A DNA stretch of 64,000 nucleotides from Labia minor. Lineage: Eukaryota; Arthropoda; Insecta; Dermaptera; Spongiphoridae. Below, piece after piece: positions 39,475-55,300 of the stretch. Both the position numbers and the translations under genes were made by a program. The stretch spans positions 20,389,146 through 20,453,145 of the forward strand of contig OY720348.1 of NCBI GenBank assembly GCA_963082975.1. The letters run 5' to 3'. Every line of letters begins with the position of its first letter. Within the stretch, counting starts at the first letter, position 1. The notes below the pieces were generated by a model, which did no database searches, was not told where the DNA came from, and saw only the letters and a list, made by a program, of their open reading frames with translations.

Positions 39475-42400
39475 TTAAAAATAAATAATAAATTCGTTCA
39501 TTTTACATCATAAAAATATTAAAAAAATATATTATTCATATTTCTTACTAAAAATTATTTTTTTATGCCGAAAACCTAGGGTCATCCTACGATGACCTTT
39601 CATAAATTATACGGGAAAATTAAAAAATTAAATTTTTAAAAATAAATAATAAATTCGTTCATTTTACATCATAAAAATATTAAAAAAATATATTATTGAT
39701 ATTTCTTACTAAAAAGTATTTTTTTATGCCGAAAACCTAGGGTCATCCTACGATGACCTTTCATAATTTTTACGGTACAATTAAAAAATGAAATTTTTAA
39801 AAATAAATAATAAATTCGTTCATTTTACATCATAAAAATATTAAAAAAATATATTATTCATATTTCTTACTAAAAATTATTTTTTTATGCCGAAAACCTA
39901 GGGTCATCCTACGATGACCTTTCATAAATTTTACGGGAAAATTAAAAAATGAAATTTTTAAAAATAAATAATAAATTCGTTCATTTTACATCATAAAAAT
40001 ATTAAAAATTATATTATTGATATTTCTGATGAATAATTATTTTTTTATGCCGAAAACCTAGGGTCATCCTACGATGACCTTTCATAATTTTTACGGTAAA
40101 ATTAAAAAATGAAATTTTTAAAAATAAATAATAAATTCGTTCATTTTACATCATAAAAATATTAAAAAAATATATTATTCATATTTCTTACTAAAAATTA
40201 TTTTTTTATGCCGAAAACCTAGGGTCATCCTACGATGACCTTTGATAAATTTTACGGGAAAATTAAAAAATGAAATTTTTAAAAATAAATAATAAATTCG
40301 TTCATTTTACATCATAAAAATATTAAAAAAATATATTATTGATATTCCTGATGAATAATTATTTTTTTATGCCGAAAACCTAGGGTCATCCTACGATGAC
40401 CTTTGATAAATTTTACGGGAAAATTAAAAAATGAAATTTTTAAAAATAAATAATAAATTCGTTCATTTTACATCATAAAAATATTAAAAAAATATATTAT
40501 TGATATTTCTTACTAAAAATTATTTTTTTATGCCGAAAACCTAGGGTCATCCTACGAGGACCTTTCATAATTTTTACGGGAAAATTAAAAAATTAAATTT
40601 TTAAAAATAAATAATAAATTCGTTCATTTTACATCATAAAAATATTAAAAAAATATATTATTCATATTTCTTACTAAAAATTATTTTTTTATGCCGAAAA
40701 CCTAGGGTCATCCTACGATGACCTTTGATAAATTTTACGGAAAAATTAAAAAATGAAATTTTTAAAAATAAATAATAAATTCGTTCATTTTACATCATAA
40801 AAATATTAAAAATTATATTATTGATATTTCTGATGAATAATTATTTTTTTATGCCGAAAACCTAGGGTCATCCTACGATGACCTTTCATAATTTTTACGG
40901 TAAAATTAAAAAATGAAATTTTTAAAAATAAATAATAAATTCGTTCATTTTACATCATAAAAATATTAAAAAAATATATTATTCATATTTCTTACTAAAA
41001 ATTATTTTTTTATGCCGAAAACCTAGGGTCATCCTACGATGACCTTTGATAAATTTTACGGGAAAATTAAAAAATGAAATTTTTAAAAATAAATAATAAA
41101 TTCGTTCATTTTACATCATAAAAATATTAAAAAAATATATTATTCATATTTCTTACTAAAAATTATTTTTTTATGCCGAAAACCTAGGGTCATCCTACGA
41201 TGACCATTCATAAATTTTACGGTAAAATTAAAAAATGAAATTTTTAAAAATAAATAATAAATTCGTTCATTTTACATCATAAAAATATTAAAAAAATATA
41301 TTATTGATATTTCTGATGAATAATTATTTTTTTATGCCGAAAACCTAGGGTCATTCTACGATGACCTTTCATAAATTTTACGGGAAAATTAAAAAATGAA
41401 ATTTTTAAAAATAAATAATAAATTCCTTCATTTTACATCATAAAAATATTAAAAAAATATATTATTCATATTTCTTACTAAAAATTATTTTTTTATGCCG
41501 AAAACCTAGGGTCATCCTACGATGACCTTTCATAAATTTTACGGGAAAATTAAAAAATGAAATTTTTAAAAATAAATAATAAATTCGTTCATTTTACATC
41601 ATAAAAATATTAAAAAAATATATTATTGATATTTCTTACTAAAAAGTATTTTTTTATGCCGAAAACCTAGGGTCATCCTACGATGACCTTTCATAATTTT
41701 TACGGTACAATTAAAAAATGAAATTTTTAAAAATAAATAATAAATTCGTTCATTTTACATCATAAAAATATTAAAAAAATATATTATTCATATTTCTTAC
41801 TAAAAATTATTTTTTTATGCCGAAAACCTAGGGTCATCCTACGATGACCTTTCATAAATTTTACGGGAAAATTAAAAAATGAAATTTTTAAAAATAAATA
41901 ATAAATTCGTTCATTTTACATCATAAAAATATTAAAAATTATATTATTGATATTTCTGATGAATAATTATTTTTTTATGCCGAAAACCTAGGGTCATCCT
42001 ACGATGACCTTTCATAATTTTTACGGTAAAATTAAAAAATGAAATTTTTAAAAATAAATAATAAATTCGTTCATTTTACATCATAAAAATATTAAAAAAT
42101 TATATTATTCATATTTCTTACTAAAAATTATTTTTTTATGCCGAAAACCTAGGGTCATCCTACGATGACCTTTGATAAATTTTACGGGAAAATTAAAAAA
42201 TGAAATTTTTAAAAATAAATAATAAATTCGTTCATTTTACATCATAAAAATATTAAAAAAATATATTATTGATATTCCTGATGAATAATTATTTTTTTAT
42301 GCCGAAAACCTAGGGTCATCCTACGATGACCTTTCATAATTTTTACGGGAAAATTAAAAAATGAAATTTTTAAAAATAAATAATAAATTCGTTCATTTTA

Positions 42401-43290
42401 CATCATAAAAATATTAAAAAAATATATTATTCATATTTCTTACTAAAAATTATTTTTTTATGCCGAAAACCTAGGGTCATCCTACGATGACCTTTCATAA
42501 ATTTTACGGGAAAATTAAAAAATTAAATTTTTAAAAATAAATAATAAATTCGTTCATTTTACATCATAAAAATATTAAAAAAATATATTATTCATATTTC
42601 TTACTAAAAATTATTTTTTTATGCCGAAAACCTAGGGTCATCCTACGATGACCTTTCATAAATTTTACGGGAAAATTAAAAAATTAAATTTTTAAAAATA
42701 AATAATAAATTCGTTCATTTTACATCATAAAAATATTAAAAAAATATATTATTGATATTTCTTACTAAAAAGTATTTTTTTATGCCGAAAACCTAGGGTC
42801 ATCCTACGATGACCTTTCATAATTTTTACGGTACAATTAAAAAATGAAATTTTTAAAAATAAATAATAAATTCGTTCATTTTACATCATAAAAATATTAA
42901 AAAAATATATTATTGATATTCTTGATGAATAATTATTTTTTTATGCCGAAAACCTAGGGTCATCCTACGATGACCTTTCATAAATTTTACGGGAAAATTA
43001 AAAAATGAAATTTTTAAAAATAAATAATAAATTCGTTCATTTTACATCATAAAAATATTAAAAAAATATATTATTCATATTTCTTACTAAAAATTATTTT
43101 TTTATGCCGAAAACCTAGGGTCATCCTACGATGACCTTTCATAAATTTTACGGGAAAATTAAAAAATTAAATTTTTAAAAATAAATAATAAATTCGTTCA
43201 TTTTACATCATAAAAATATTAAAAAAATATATTATTCATATTTCTTACTAAAAATTATTTTTTTATGCCGAAAACCTAGGGTCATCCTAC
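39475..43290 (+). repeat. 3700-bp higher-order block, copy 2
   Basis: Direct tandem copy of 35775-39474, continuing about 115 bp further before the register changes near 43290. There CCTACGATGACC reads CCTACGATACC, a one-base loss that marks the junction with the next, shorter copy. Confidence 0.9.
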
Positions 43291-45785
43291 GATACCTTTG
43301 ATAAATTTTACGGGAAAATTAAAAAATGAAATTTTTAAAAATAAATAATAAATTCGTTCATTTTACATCATAAAAATATTAAAAAAATATATTATTGATA
43401 TTCCTGATGAATAATTATTTTTTTATGCCGAAAACCTAGGGTCATCCTACGATGACCTTTGATAAATTTTACGGGAAAATTAAAAAATGAAATTTTTAAA
43501 AATAAATAATAAATTCGTTCATTTTACATCATAAAAATATTAAAAAAATATATTATTGATATTTCTTACTAAAAATTATTTTTTTATGCCGAAAACCTAG
43601 GGTCATCCTACGATGACCTTTCATAATTTTTACGGGAAAATTAAAAAATGAAATTTTTAAAAATAAATAATAAATTCGTTCATTTTACATCATAAAAATA
43701 TTAAAAAAATATATTATTGATATTTCTTACTAAAAATTATTTTTTTATGCCGAAAACCTAGGGTCATCCTACGATGACCTTTGATAAATTTTACGGAAAA
43801 ATTAAAAAATGAAATTTTTAAAAATAAATAATAAATTCGTTCATTTTACATCATAAAAATATTAAAAATTATATTATTGATATTTCTGATGAATAATTAT
43901 TTTTTTATGCCGAAAACCTAGGGTCATCCTACGATGACCTTTCATAATTTTTACGGTAAAATTAAAAAATGAAATTTTTAAAAATAAATAATAAATTCGT
44001 TCATTTTACATCATAAAAATATTAAAAAAATATATTATTCATATTTCTTACTAAAAATTATTTTTTTATGCCGAAAACCTAGGGTCATCCTACGATGACC
44101 TTTGATAAATTTTACGGGAAAATTAAAAAATGAAATTTTTAAAAATAAATAATAAATTCGTTCATTTTACATCATAAAAATATTAAAAAAATATATTATT
44201 CATATTTCTTACTAAAAATTATTTTTTTATGCCGAAAACCTAGGGTCATCCTACGATGACCATTCATAAATTTTACGGGAAAATTAAAAAATGAAATTTT
44301 TAAAAATAAATAATAAATTCGTTCATTTTACATCATAAAAATATTAAAAAAATATATTATTGATATTTCTGATGAATAATTATTTTTTTATGCCGAAAAC
44401 CTAGGGTCATTCTACGATGACCTTTCATAAATTTTACGGGAAAATTAAAAAATGAAATTTTTAAAAATAAATAATAAATTCGTTCATTTTACATCATAAA
44501 AATATTAAAAAAATATATTATTCATATTTCTTACTAAAAATTATTTTTTTATGCCGAAAACCTAGGGTCATCCTACGATGACCTTTCATAAATTTTACGG
44601 GAAAATTAAAAAATGAAATTTTTAAAAATAAATAATAAATTCGTTCATTTTACATCATAAAAATATTAAAAAAATATATTATTGATATTTCTTACTAAAA
44701 AGTATTTTTTTATGCCGAAAACCTAGGGTCATCCTACGATGACCTTTCATAATTTTTACGGTACAATTAAAAAATGAAATTTTTAAAAATAAATAATAAA
44801 TTCGTTCATTTTACATCATAAAAATATTAAAAAAATATATTATTCATATTTCTTACTAAAAATTATTTTTTTATGCCGAAAACCTAGGGTCATCCTACGA
44901 TGACCTTTCATAAATTTTACGGGAAAATTAAAAAATGAAATTTTTAAAAATAAATAATAAATTCGTTCATTTTACATCATAAAAATATTAAAAATTATAT
45001 TATTGATATTTCTGATGAATAATTATTTTTTTATGCCGAAAACCTAGGGTCATCCTACGATGACCTTTCATAATTTTTACGGTAAAATTAAAAAATGAAA
45101 TTTTTAAAAATAAATAATAAATTCGTTCATTTTACATCATAAAAATATTAAAAAATTATATTATTCATATTTCTTACTAAAAATTATTTTTTTATGCCGA
45201 AAACCTAGGGTCATCCTACGATGACCTTTGATAAATTTTACGGGAAAATTAAAAAATGAAATTTTTAAAAATAAATAATAAATTCGTTCATTTTACATCA
45301 TAAAAATATTAAAAAAATATATTATTGATATTCCTGATGAATAATTATTTTTTTATGCCGAAAACCTAGGGTCATCCTACGATGACCTTTCATAATTTTT
45401 ACGGGAAAATTAAAAAATGAAATTTTTAAAAATAAATAATAAATTCGTTCATTTTACATCATAAAAATATTAAAAAAATATATTATTCATATTTCTTACT
45501 AAAAATTATTTTTTTATGCCGAAAACCTAGGGTCATCCTACGATGACCTTTCATAAATTTTACGGGAAAATTAAAAAATGAAATTTTTAAAAATAAATAA
45601 TAAATTCGTTCATTTTACATCATAAAAATATTAAAAAAATATATTATTCATATTTCTTACTAAAAATTATTTTTTTATGCCGAAAACCTAGGGTCATCCT
45701 ACGATGACCTTTCATAAATTTTACGGGAAAATTAAAAAATTAAATTTTTAAAAATAAATAATAAATTCGTTCATTTTACATCATA
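43290..45785 (+). repeat. Third, partial copy of the higher-order block (offset 3056 bp)
   Basis: From about 43290 the sequence follows 40234-42730 with an offset of 3056 bp, 19 monomers less three bases. For example, TCATTCTACG at 41351 recurs at 44407. This copy has therefore lost four monomers relative to the 3700-bp unit. It shows more variant differences than the first two copies, such as AATGAAA against AATTAAA. Confidence 0.78.
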
Positions 45786-46369
45786 AAAATATTAAAAATT
45801 ATATTATTGATATTTCTGATGAATAATTATTTTTTTATGCCGAAAACCTAGGGTCATCCTACGATGACCTTTCATAATTTTTACGGTACAATTAAAAAAT
45901 GAAATTTTTAAAAATAAATAATAAATTCGTTCATTTTACATCATAAAAATATTAAAAAAATATATTATTCATATTTCTTACTAATAATTATTTTTTTATG
46001 CCGAAAACCTAGGGTCATCCTACGATGACCTTTCATAATTTTTACGGTACAATTAAAAAATGAAATTTTTAAAAATAAATAATAAATTCGTTCATTTTAC
46101 ATCATAAAAATATTAAAAAAATATATTATTCATATTTCTTACTAATAATTATTTTTTTATGCCGAAAACCTAGGGTCATCCTACGATGACCTTTCATAAT
46201 TTTTACGGGAAAATTAAAAAATGAAATTTTTAAAAATAAATAATAAATTCGTTCATTTTACATCATAAAAATATTAAAAAAATATATTATTCATATTTCT
46301 TACTAAAAATTATTTTTTTATGCCGAAAACCTAGGGTCATCCTACGATGACCTTTGATAAATTTTACGG

Positions 46370-49300
46370 GAAAATTAAAAAATGAAATTTTTAAAAATAA
46401 ATAATAAATTCGTTCATTTTACATCATAAAAATATTAAAAATTATATTATTGATATTTCTGATGAATAATTATTTTTTTATGCCGAAAACCTAGGGTCAT
46501 CCTACGATGACCTTTCATAATTTTTACGGTACAATTAAAAAATGAAATTTTTAAAAATAAATAATAAATTCGTTCATTTTACATCATAAAAATATTAAAA
46601 AAATATATTATTCATATTTCTTACTAAAAATTATTTTTTTATGCCGAAAACCTAGGGTCATCCTACGATGACCTTTCATAAATTTTACGGGAAAATTAAA
46701 AAATGAAATTTTTAAAAATAAATAATAAATTCGTTCATTTTACATCATAAAAATATTAAAAATTATATTATTGATATTTCTGATGAATAATTATTTTTTT
46801 ATGCCGAAAACCTAGGGTCATCCTACGATGACCTTTCATAATTTTTACGGTAAAATTAAAAAATGAAATTTTTAAAAATAAATAATAAATTCGTTCATTT
46901 TACATCATAAAAATATTAAAAAAATATATTATTCATATTTCTTACTAAAAATTATTTTTTTATGCCGAAAACCTAGGGTCATCCTACGATGACCTTTGAT
47001 AAATTTTACGGGAAAATTAAAAAATGAAATTTTTAAAAATAAATAATAAATTCGTTCATTTTACATCATAAAAATATTAAAAAAATATATTATTGATATT
47101 CCTGATGAATAATTATTTTTTTATGCCGAAAACCTAGGGTCATCCTACGATGACCTTTGATAAATTTTACGGGAAAATTAAAAAATGAAATTTTTAAAAA
47201 TAAATAATAAATTCGTTCATTTTACATCATAAAAATATTAAAAAAATATATTATTCATATTTCTTACTAAAAATTATTTTTTTATGCCGAACACCTAGGG
47301 TCATCCTACGATGACCATTCATAAATTTTACGGGAAAATTAAAAAATGAAATTTTTAAAAATAAATAATAAATTCGTTCATTTTACATCATAAAAATATT
47401 AAAAAAATATATTATTGATATTTCTGATGAATAATTATTTTTTTATGCCGAAAACCTAGGGTCATTCTACGATGACCTTTCATAAATTTTACGGGAAAAT
47501 TAAAAAATGAAATTTTTAAAAATAAATAATAAATTCGTTCATTTTACATCATAAAAATATTAAAAAAATATATTATTCATATTTCTTACTAAAAATTATT
47601 TTTTTATGCCGAAAACCTAGGGTCATCCTACGATGACCTTTCATAAATTTTACGGGAAAATTAAAAAATTAAATTTTTAAAAATAAATAATAAATTCGTT
47701 CATTTTACATCATAAAAATATTAAAAAAATATATTATTGATATTTCTTACTAAAAAGTATTTTTTTATGCCGAAAACCTAGGGTCATCCTACGATGACCT
47801 TTCATAATTTTTACGGTACAATTAAAAAATGAAATTTTTAAAAATAAATAATAAATTCGTTCATTTTACATCATAAAAATATTAAAAAAATATATTATTC
47901 ATATTTCTTACTAAAAATTATTTTTTTATGCCGAAAACCTAGGGTCATCCTACGATGACCTTTCATAAATTTTACGGGAAAATTAAAAAATGAAATTTTT
48001 AAAAATAAATAATAAATTCGTTCATTTTACATCATAAAAATATTAAAAATTATATTATTGATATTTCTGATGAATAATTATTTTTTTATGCCGAAAACCT
48101 AGGGTCATCCTACGATGACCTTTCATAATTTTTACGGTACAATTAAAAAATGAAATTTTTAAAAATAAATAATAAATTCGTTCATTTTACATCATAAAAA
48201 TATTAAAAAAATATATTATTCATATTTCTTACTAAAAATTATTTTTTTATGCCGAAAACCTAGGGTCATCCTACGATGACCTTTCATAAATTTTACGGGA
48301 AAATTAAAAAATGAAATTTTTAAAAATAAATAATAAATTCGTTCATTTTACATCATAAAAATATTAAAAATTATATTATTGATATTTCTGATGAATAATT
48401 ATTTTTTTATGCCGAAAACCTAGGGTCATCCTACGATGACCTTTCATAATTTTTACGGTAAAATTAAAAAATGAAATTTTTAAAAATAAATAATAAATTC
48501 GTTCATTTTACATCATAAAAATATTAAAAAAATATATTATTCATATTTCTTACTAAAAATTATTTTTTTATGCCGAAAACCTAGGGTCATCCTACGATGA
48601 CCTTTGATAAATTTTACGGGAAAATTAAAAAATGAAATTTTTAAAAATAAATAATAAATTCGTTCATTTTACATCATAAAAATATTAAAAAAATATATTA
48701 TTGATATTCCTGATGAATAATTATTTTTTTATGCCGAAAACCTAGGGTCATCCTACGATGACCTTTGATAAATTTTACGGGAAAATTAAAAAATGAAATT
48801 TTTAAAAATAAATAATAAATTCGTTCATTTTACATCATAAAAATATTAAAAAAATATATTATTCATATTTCTTACTAAAAATTATTTTTTTATGCCGAAC
48901 ACCTAGGGTCATCCTACGATGACCATTCATAAATTTTACGGGAAAATTAAAAAATGAAATTTTTAAAAATAAATAATAAATTCGTTCATTTTACATCATA
49001 AAAATATTAAAAAAATATATTATTGATATTTCTGATGAATAATTATTTTTTTATGCCGAAAACCTAGGGTCATTCTACGATGACCTTTCATAAATTTTAC
49101 GGGAAAATTAAAAAATGAAATTTTTAAAAATAAATAATAAATTCGTTCATTTTACATCATAAAAATATTAAAAAAATATATTATTCATATTTCTTACTAA
49201 AAATTATTTTTTTATGCCGAAAACCTAGGGTCATCCTACGATGACCTTTCATAAATTTTACGGGAAAATTAAAAAATTAAATTTTTAAAAATAAATAATA

Positions 49301-49740
49301 AATTCGTTCATTTTACATCATAAAAATATTAAAAAAATATATTATTGATATTTCTTACTAAAAAGTATTTTTTTATGCCGAAAACCTAGGGTCATCCTAC
49401 GATGACCTTTCATAATTTTTACGGTACAATTAAAAAATGAAATTTTTAAAAATAAATAATAAATTCGTTCATTTTACATCATAAAAATATTAAAAAAATA
49501 TATTATTCATATTTCTTACTAAAAATTATTTTTTTATGCCGAAAACCTAGGGTCATCCTACGATGACCTTTCATAAATTTTACGGGAAAATTAAAAAATG
49601 AAATTTTTAAAAATAAATAATAAATTCGTTCATTTTACATCATAAAAATATTAAAAATTATATTATTGATATTTCTGATGAATAATTATTTTTTTATGCC
49701 GAAAACCTATGGTCATCCTACGATGACCTTTCATAATTTT
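46370..49740 (+). repeat. 1608-bp (10-monomer) tandem duplication
   Basis: The private variant CGAACACCTAGGG occurs at 47288 and 48896, and GGTACAATT at 46529 and 48137, both 1608 bp apart (ten monomers less two bases). Copy 1 is about 46370-47977 and copy 2 about 47978-49740. Outside these limits the flanking variants differ (GATAAA against CATAAA upstream; GGTACA against GGTAAA downstream). Confidence 0.87.
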
Positions 49741-52374
49741 TACGGTAAAATTAAAAAATGAAATTTTTAAAAATAAATAATAAATTCGTTCATTTTACAT
49801 CATAAAAATATTAAAAAATTATATTATTCATATTTCTTACTAAAAATTATTTTTTTATGCCGAAAACCTAGGGTCATCCTACGATGACCTTTGATAAATT
49901 TTACGGGAAAATTAAAAAATGAAATTTTTAAATATAAATAATAAATTCGTTCATTTTACATCATAAAAATATTAAAAAAATATATTATTGATATTCCTGA
50001 TGAATAATTATTTTTTTATGCCGAAAACCTAGGGTCATCCTACGATGACCTTTCATAATTTTTACGGGAAAATTAAAAAATGAAATTTTTAAAAATAAAT
50101 AATAAATTCGTTCATTTTACATCATAAAAATATTAAAAAAATATATTATTCATATTTCTTACTAAAAATTATTTTTTTATGCCGAAAACCTAGGGTCATC
50201 CTACGATGACCTTTCATAAATTTTACGGGAAAATTAAAAAATGAAATTTTTAAAAATAAATAATAAATTCGTTCATTTTACATCATAAAAATATTAAAAA
50301 AATATATTATTGATATTTCTTACTAAAAATTATTTTTTTATGCCGAAAACCTAGGGTCATCCTACGATGAACTTTCATAATTTTTACGGGAAAATTAAAA
50401 AATTAAATTTTTAAAAATAAATAATAAATTCGTTCATTTTACATCATAAAAATATTAAAAAAATATATTATTCATATTTCTTACTAAAAATTATTTTTTT
50501 ATGCCGAAAACCTAGGGTCATCCTACGATGACCTTTGATAAATTTTACGGGAAAATTAAAAAATGAAATTTTTAAAAATAAATAATAAATTCGTTCATTT
50601 TACATCATAAAAATATTAAAAAAATATATTATTCATATTTCTTACTAAAAATTATTTTTTTATGCCGAAAACCTAGGGTCATCCTACGATGACCTTTCAT
50701 AATTTTTACGGGAAAATTAAAAAATGAAATTTTTAAAAATAAATAATAAATTCGTTCATTTTACATCATAAAAATATTAAAAATTATATTATTGATATTT
50801 CTGATGAATAATTATTTTTTTATGCCGAAAACCTAGGGTCATCCTACGATGACCTTTCATAATTTTTACGGTAAAATTAAAAAATGAAATTTTTAAAAAT
50901 AAATAATAAATTCGTTCATTTTACATCATAAAAATATTAAAAAAATATATTATTCATATTTCTTACTAAAAATTATTTTTTTATGCCGAAAACCTAGGGT
51001 CATCCTACGATGACCTTTGATAAATTTTACGGGAAAATTAAAAAATGAAATTTTTAAAAATAAATAATAAATTCGTTCATTTTACATCATAAAAATATTA
51101 AAAAAATATATTATTCATATTTCTTACTAAAAATTATTTTTTTATGCCGAAAACCTAGGGTCATCCTACGATGACCTTTCATAATTTTTACGGGAAAATT
51201 AAAAAATGAAATTTTTAAAAATAAATAATAAATTCGTTCATTTTACATCATAAAAATATTAAAAAAATATATTATTCATATTTCTTACTAAAAATTATTT
51301 TTTTATGCCGAAAACCTAGGGTCATCCTACGATGACCTTTCATAAATTTTACGGGAAAATTAAAAAATGAAATTTTTAAAAATAAATAATAAATTCGTTC
51401 ATTTTACATCATAAAAATATTAAAAAAATATATTATTGATATTTCTTACTAAAAATTATTTTTTTATGCCGAAAACCTAGGGTCATCCTACGATGACCTT
51501 TCATAATTTTTACGGGAAAATTAAAAAATTAAATTTTTAAAAATAAATAATAAATTCGTTCATTTTACATCATAAAAATATTAAAAAAATATATTATTCA
51601 TATTTCTTACTAAAAATTATTTTTTTATGCCGAAAACCTAGGGTCATCCTACGATGACCTTTGATAAATTTTACGGAAAAATTAAAAAATGAAATTTTTA
51701 AAAATAAATAATAAATTCGTTCATTTTACATCATAAAAATATTAAAAATTATATTATTGATATTTCTGATGAATAATTATTTTTTTATGCCGAAAACCTA
51801 GGGTCATCCTACGATGACCTTTCATAATTTTTACGGTAAAATTAAAAAATGAAATTTTTAAAAATAAATAATAAATTCGTTCATTTTACATCATAAAAAT
51901 ATTAAAAAAATATATTATTGATATTCCTGATGAATAATTATTTTTTTATGCCGAAAACCTAGGGTCATCCTACGATTACCTTTCATAATTTTTACGGGAA
52001 AATTAAAAAATGAAATTTTTAAAAATAAATAATAATTCGTTCATTTTACATCATAAAAATATTAAAAAAATATATTATTCATATTTCTTACTAAAAATTA
52101 TTTTTTTATGCCGAAAACCTAGGGTCATCCTACGATGACCATTCATAAATTTTACGGGAAAATTAAAAAATGAAATTTTTAAAAATAAATAATAAATTCG
52201 TTCATTTTACATCATAAAAATATTAAAAAAATATATTATTGATATTTCTGATGAATAATTATTTTTTTATGCCGAAAACCTAGGGTCATCCTACGATGAC
52301 CTTTCATAAATTTTACGGGAAAATTAAAAAATGAAATTTTTAAAAATAAATAATAAATTCGTTCATTTACAATC

Positions 52375-55300
52375 ATAAAAATATTAAAAAAATATATTAT
52401 TCATATTTCTTACTAAAAATTATTTTTTTATGCCGAAAACCTAGGGTCATCCTACGATGACCTTTCATAAATTTTACGGGAAAATTAAAAAATTAAATTT
52501 TTAAAAATAAATAATAAATTCGTTCATTTTACATCATAAAAATATTAAAAAAATATATTATTGATATTTCTTACTAAAAAGTATTTTTTTATGCCGAAAA
52601 CCTAGGGTCATCCTACGATGACCTTTCATAAATTTTACTGGAAAATTAAAAAATTAAATTTTTAAAAATAAATAATAAATTCGTTCATTTTACATCATAA
52701 AAATATTAAAAATTATATTATTGATATTTCTGATGAATAATTATTTTTTTATGCCGAAAACCTAGGGTCATCCTACGATGACCTTTCATAATTTTTACGG
52801 TAAAATTAAAAAATGAAATTTTTAAAAATAAATAATAAATTCGTTCATTTTACATCATAAAAATATTAAAAAAATATATTATTCATATTTCTTACTAAAA
52901 ATTATTTTTTTATGCCGAAAACCTAGGGTCATCCTACGATGACCTTTGATAAATTTTACGGGAAAATTAAAAAATGAAATTTTTAAAAATAAATAATAAA
53001 TTCGTTCATTTTACATCATAAAAATATTAAAAAAATATATTATTGATATTCCTGATGAATAATTATTTTTTTATGCCGAAAACCTAGGGTCATCCTACGA
53101 TGACCTTTCATAATTTTTACGGGAAAATTAAAAAATGAAATTTTTAAAAATATATAATAAATTCGTTCATTTTACATCATAAAATTATTAAAAAAATATA
53201 TTATTCATATTTCTTACTAAAAATTATTTTTTTATGCCGAAAACTTAGGGTCATCCTACGATGACCTTTCATAATTTTTACGGGAAAATTAAAAAATGAA
53301 ATTTTTAAAAATAAATAATAAATTCGTTCATTTTACATCATATAAATATTAAAATATTATTCATATTTCTTACTAAAAATTATTTTTTTATGCCGAAAAC
53401 CTAGGGTCATCCTACGATGACCTTTCATAAATTTTACGGGAAAATTAAAAAATGAAATTTTTAAAAATAAATAATAAATTTGTTCATTTTACATCATAAA
53501 AATATTAAAAAAATATATTATTCATATTTCTTACTAAAAATTATTTTTTTATGCCGAAAACCTAGTGTCATCCTACGATGACCTTTCATAAATTTTACGG
53601 GAAAATTAAAAAATTAAATTTTTAAAAATAAATAATAAATTCGTTCATTTTACATCATAAAAATATTAAAAAAATATATTATTGATATTTCTTACTAAAA
53701 AGTATTTTTTTATGCCGAAAACCTAGGGTCATCCTACGATGACCTTTCATAATTTTTACGGTACAATTAAAAAATGAAATTTTTAAAAATAAATAATAAA
53801 TTCGTTCATTTTACATCATAAAAATATTAAAAAAATATATTATTCATATTTCTTACTAAAAATTATTTTTTTATGCCGAAAACCTAGGGTCATCCTACGA
53901 TGACCTTTCATAAATTTTACGGGAAAATTAAAAAATGAAATTTTTAAAAATAAATAATAAATTCGTTCATTTTACATCATAAAAATATTAAAAAAATATA
54001 TTATTCATATTTCTTACTAAAAAGTATTTTTTTATGCCGAAAACCTAGGGTCATCCTACGATGACCTTTCATAATTTTTACGGTACAATTAAAAAATGAA
54101 ATTTTTAAAAATAAATAATAAATTCGTTCATTTTACATCATAAAAATATTAAAAAAATATATTATTCATATTTCTTACTAAAAATTATTTTTTTATGCCG
54201 AAAACCTAGGGTCATCCTACGATGACCTTTCATAAATTTTACGGGAAAATTAAAAAATGAAATTTTTTAAAATAAATAATAAATTCGTTCATTTTACATC
54301 ATAAAAATATTAAAAATTATATTATTGATATTTCTGATGAATAATTATTTTTTTATGCCGAAAACCTAGGGTCATCCTACGATGACCTTTCATAATTTTT
54401 ACGGTAAAATTAAAAAATGAAATTTTTAAAAATAAATAATAAATTCGTTCATTTTACATCATAAAAATATTAAAAAAATATATTATTCATATTTCTTACT
54501 AAAAATTATTTTTTTATGCCGAAAACCTAGGGTCATCCTACGATGACCTTTCATAAATTTTACGGGAAAATTAAAAAATTAAATTTTTAAAAATAAATAA
54601 TAAATTCGTTCATTTTACATCATAAAAATATTAAAAAAATATATTATTGATATTTCTTACTAAAAAGTATTTTTTTATGCCGAAAACCTAGGGTCATCCT
54701 ACGATGACCTTTCATAAATTTTACTGGAAAATTAAAAAATTAAATTTTTAAAAATAAATAATAAATTCGTTCATTTTACATCATAAAAATATTAAAAATT
54801 ATATTATTGATATTTCTGATGAATAATTATTTTTTTATGCCGAAAACCTAGGGTCATCCTACGATGACCTTTCATAATTTTTACGGTAAAATTAAAAAAT
54901 GAAATTTTTAAAAATAAATAATAAATTCGTTCATTTTACATCATAAAAATATTAAAAAAATATATTATTCATATTTCTTACTAAAAATTATTTTTTTATG
55001 CCGAAAACCTAGGGTCATCCTACGATGACCTTTGATAAATTTTACGGGAAAATTAAAAAATGAAATTTTTAAAAATAAATAATAAATTCGTTCATTTTAC
55101 ATCATAAAAATATTAAAAAAATATATTATTGATATTCCTGATGAATAATTATTTTTTTATGCCGAAAACCTAGGGTCATCCTACGATGACCTTTCATAAT
55201 TTTTACGGGAAAATTAAAAAATGAAATTTTTAAAAATATATAATAAATTCGTTCATTTTACATCATAAAATTATTAAAAAAATATATTATTCATATTTCT

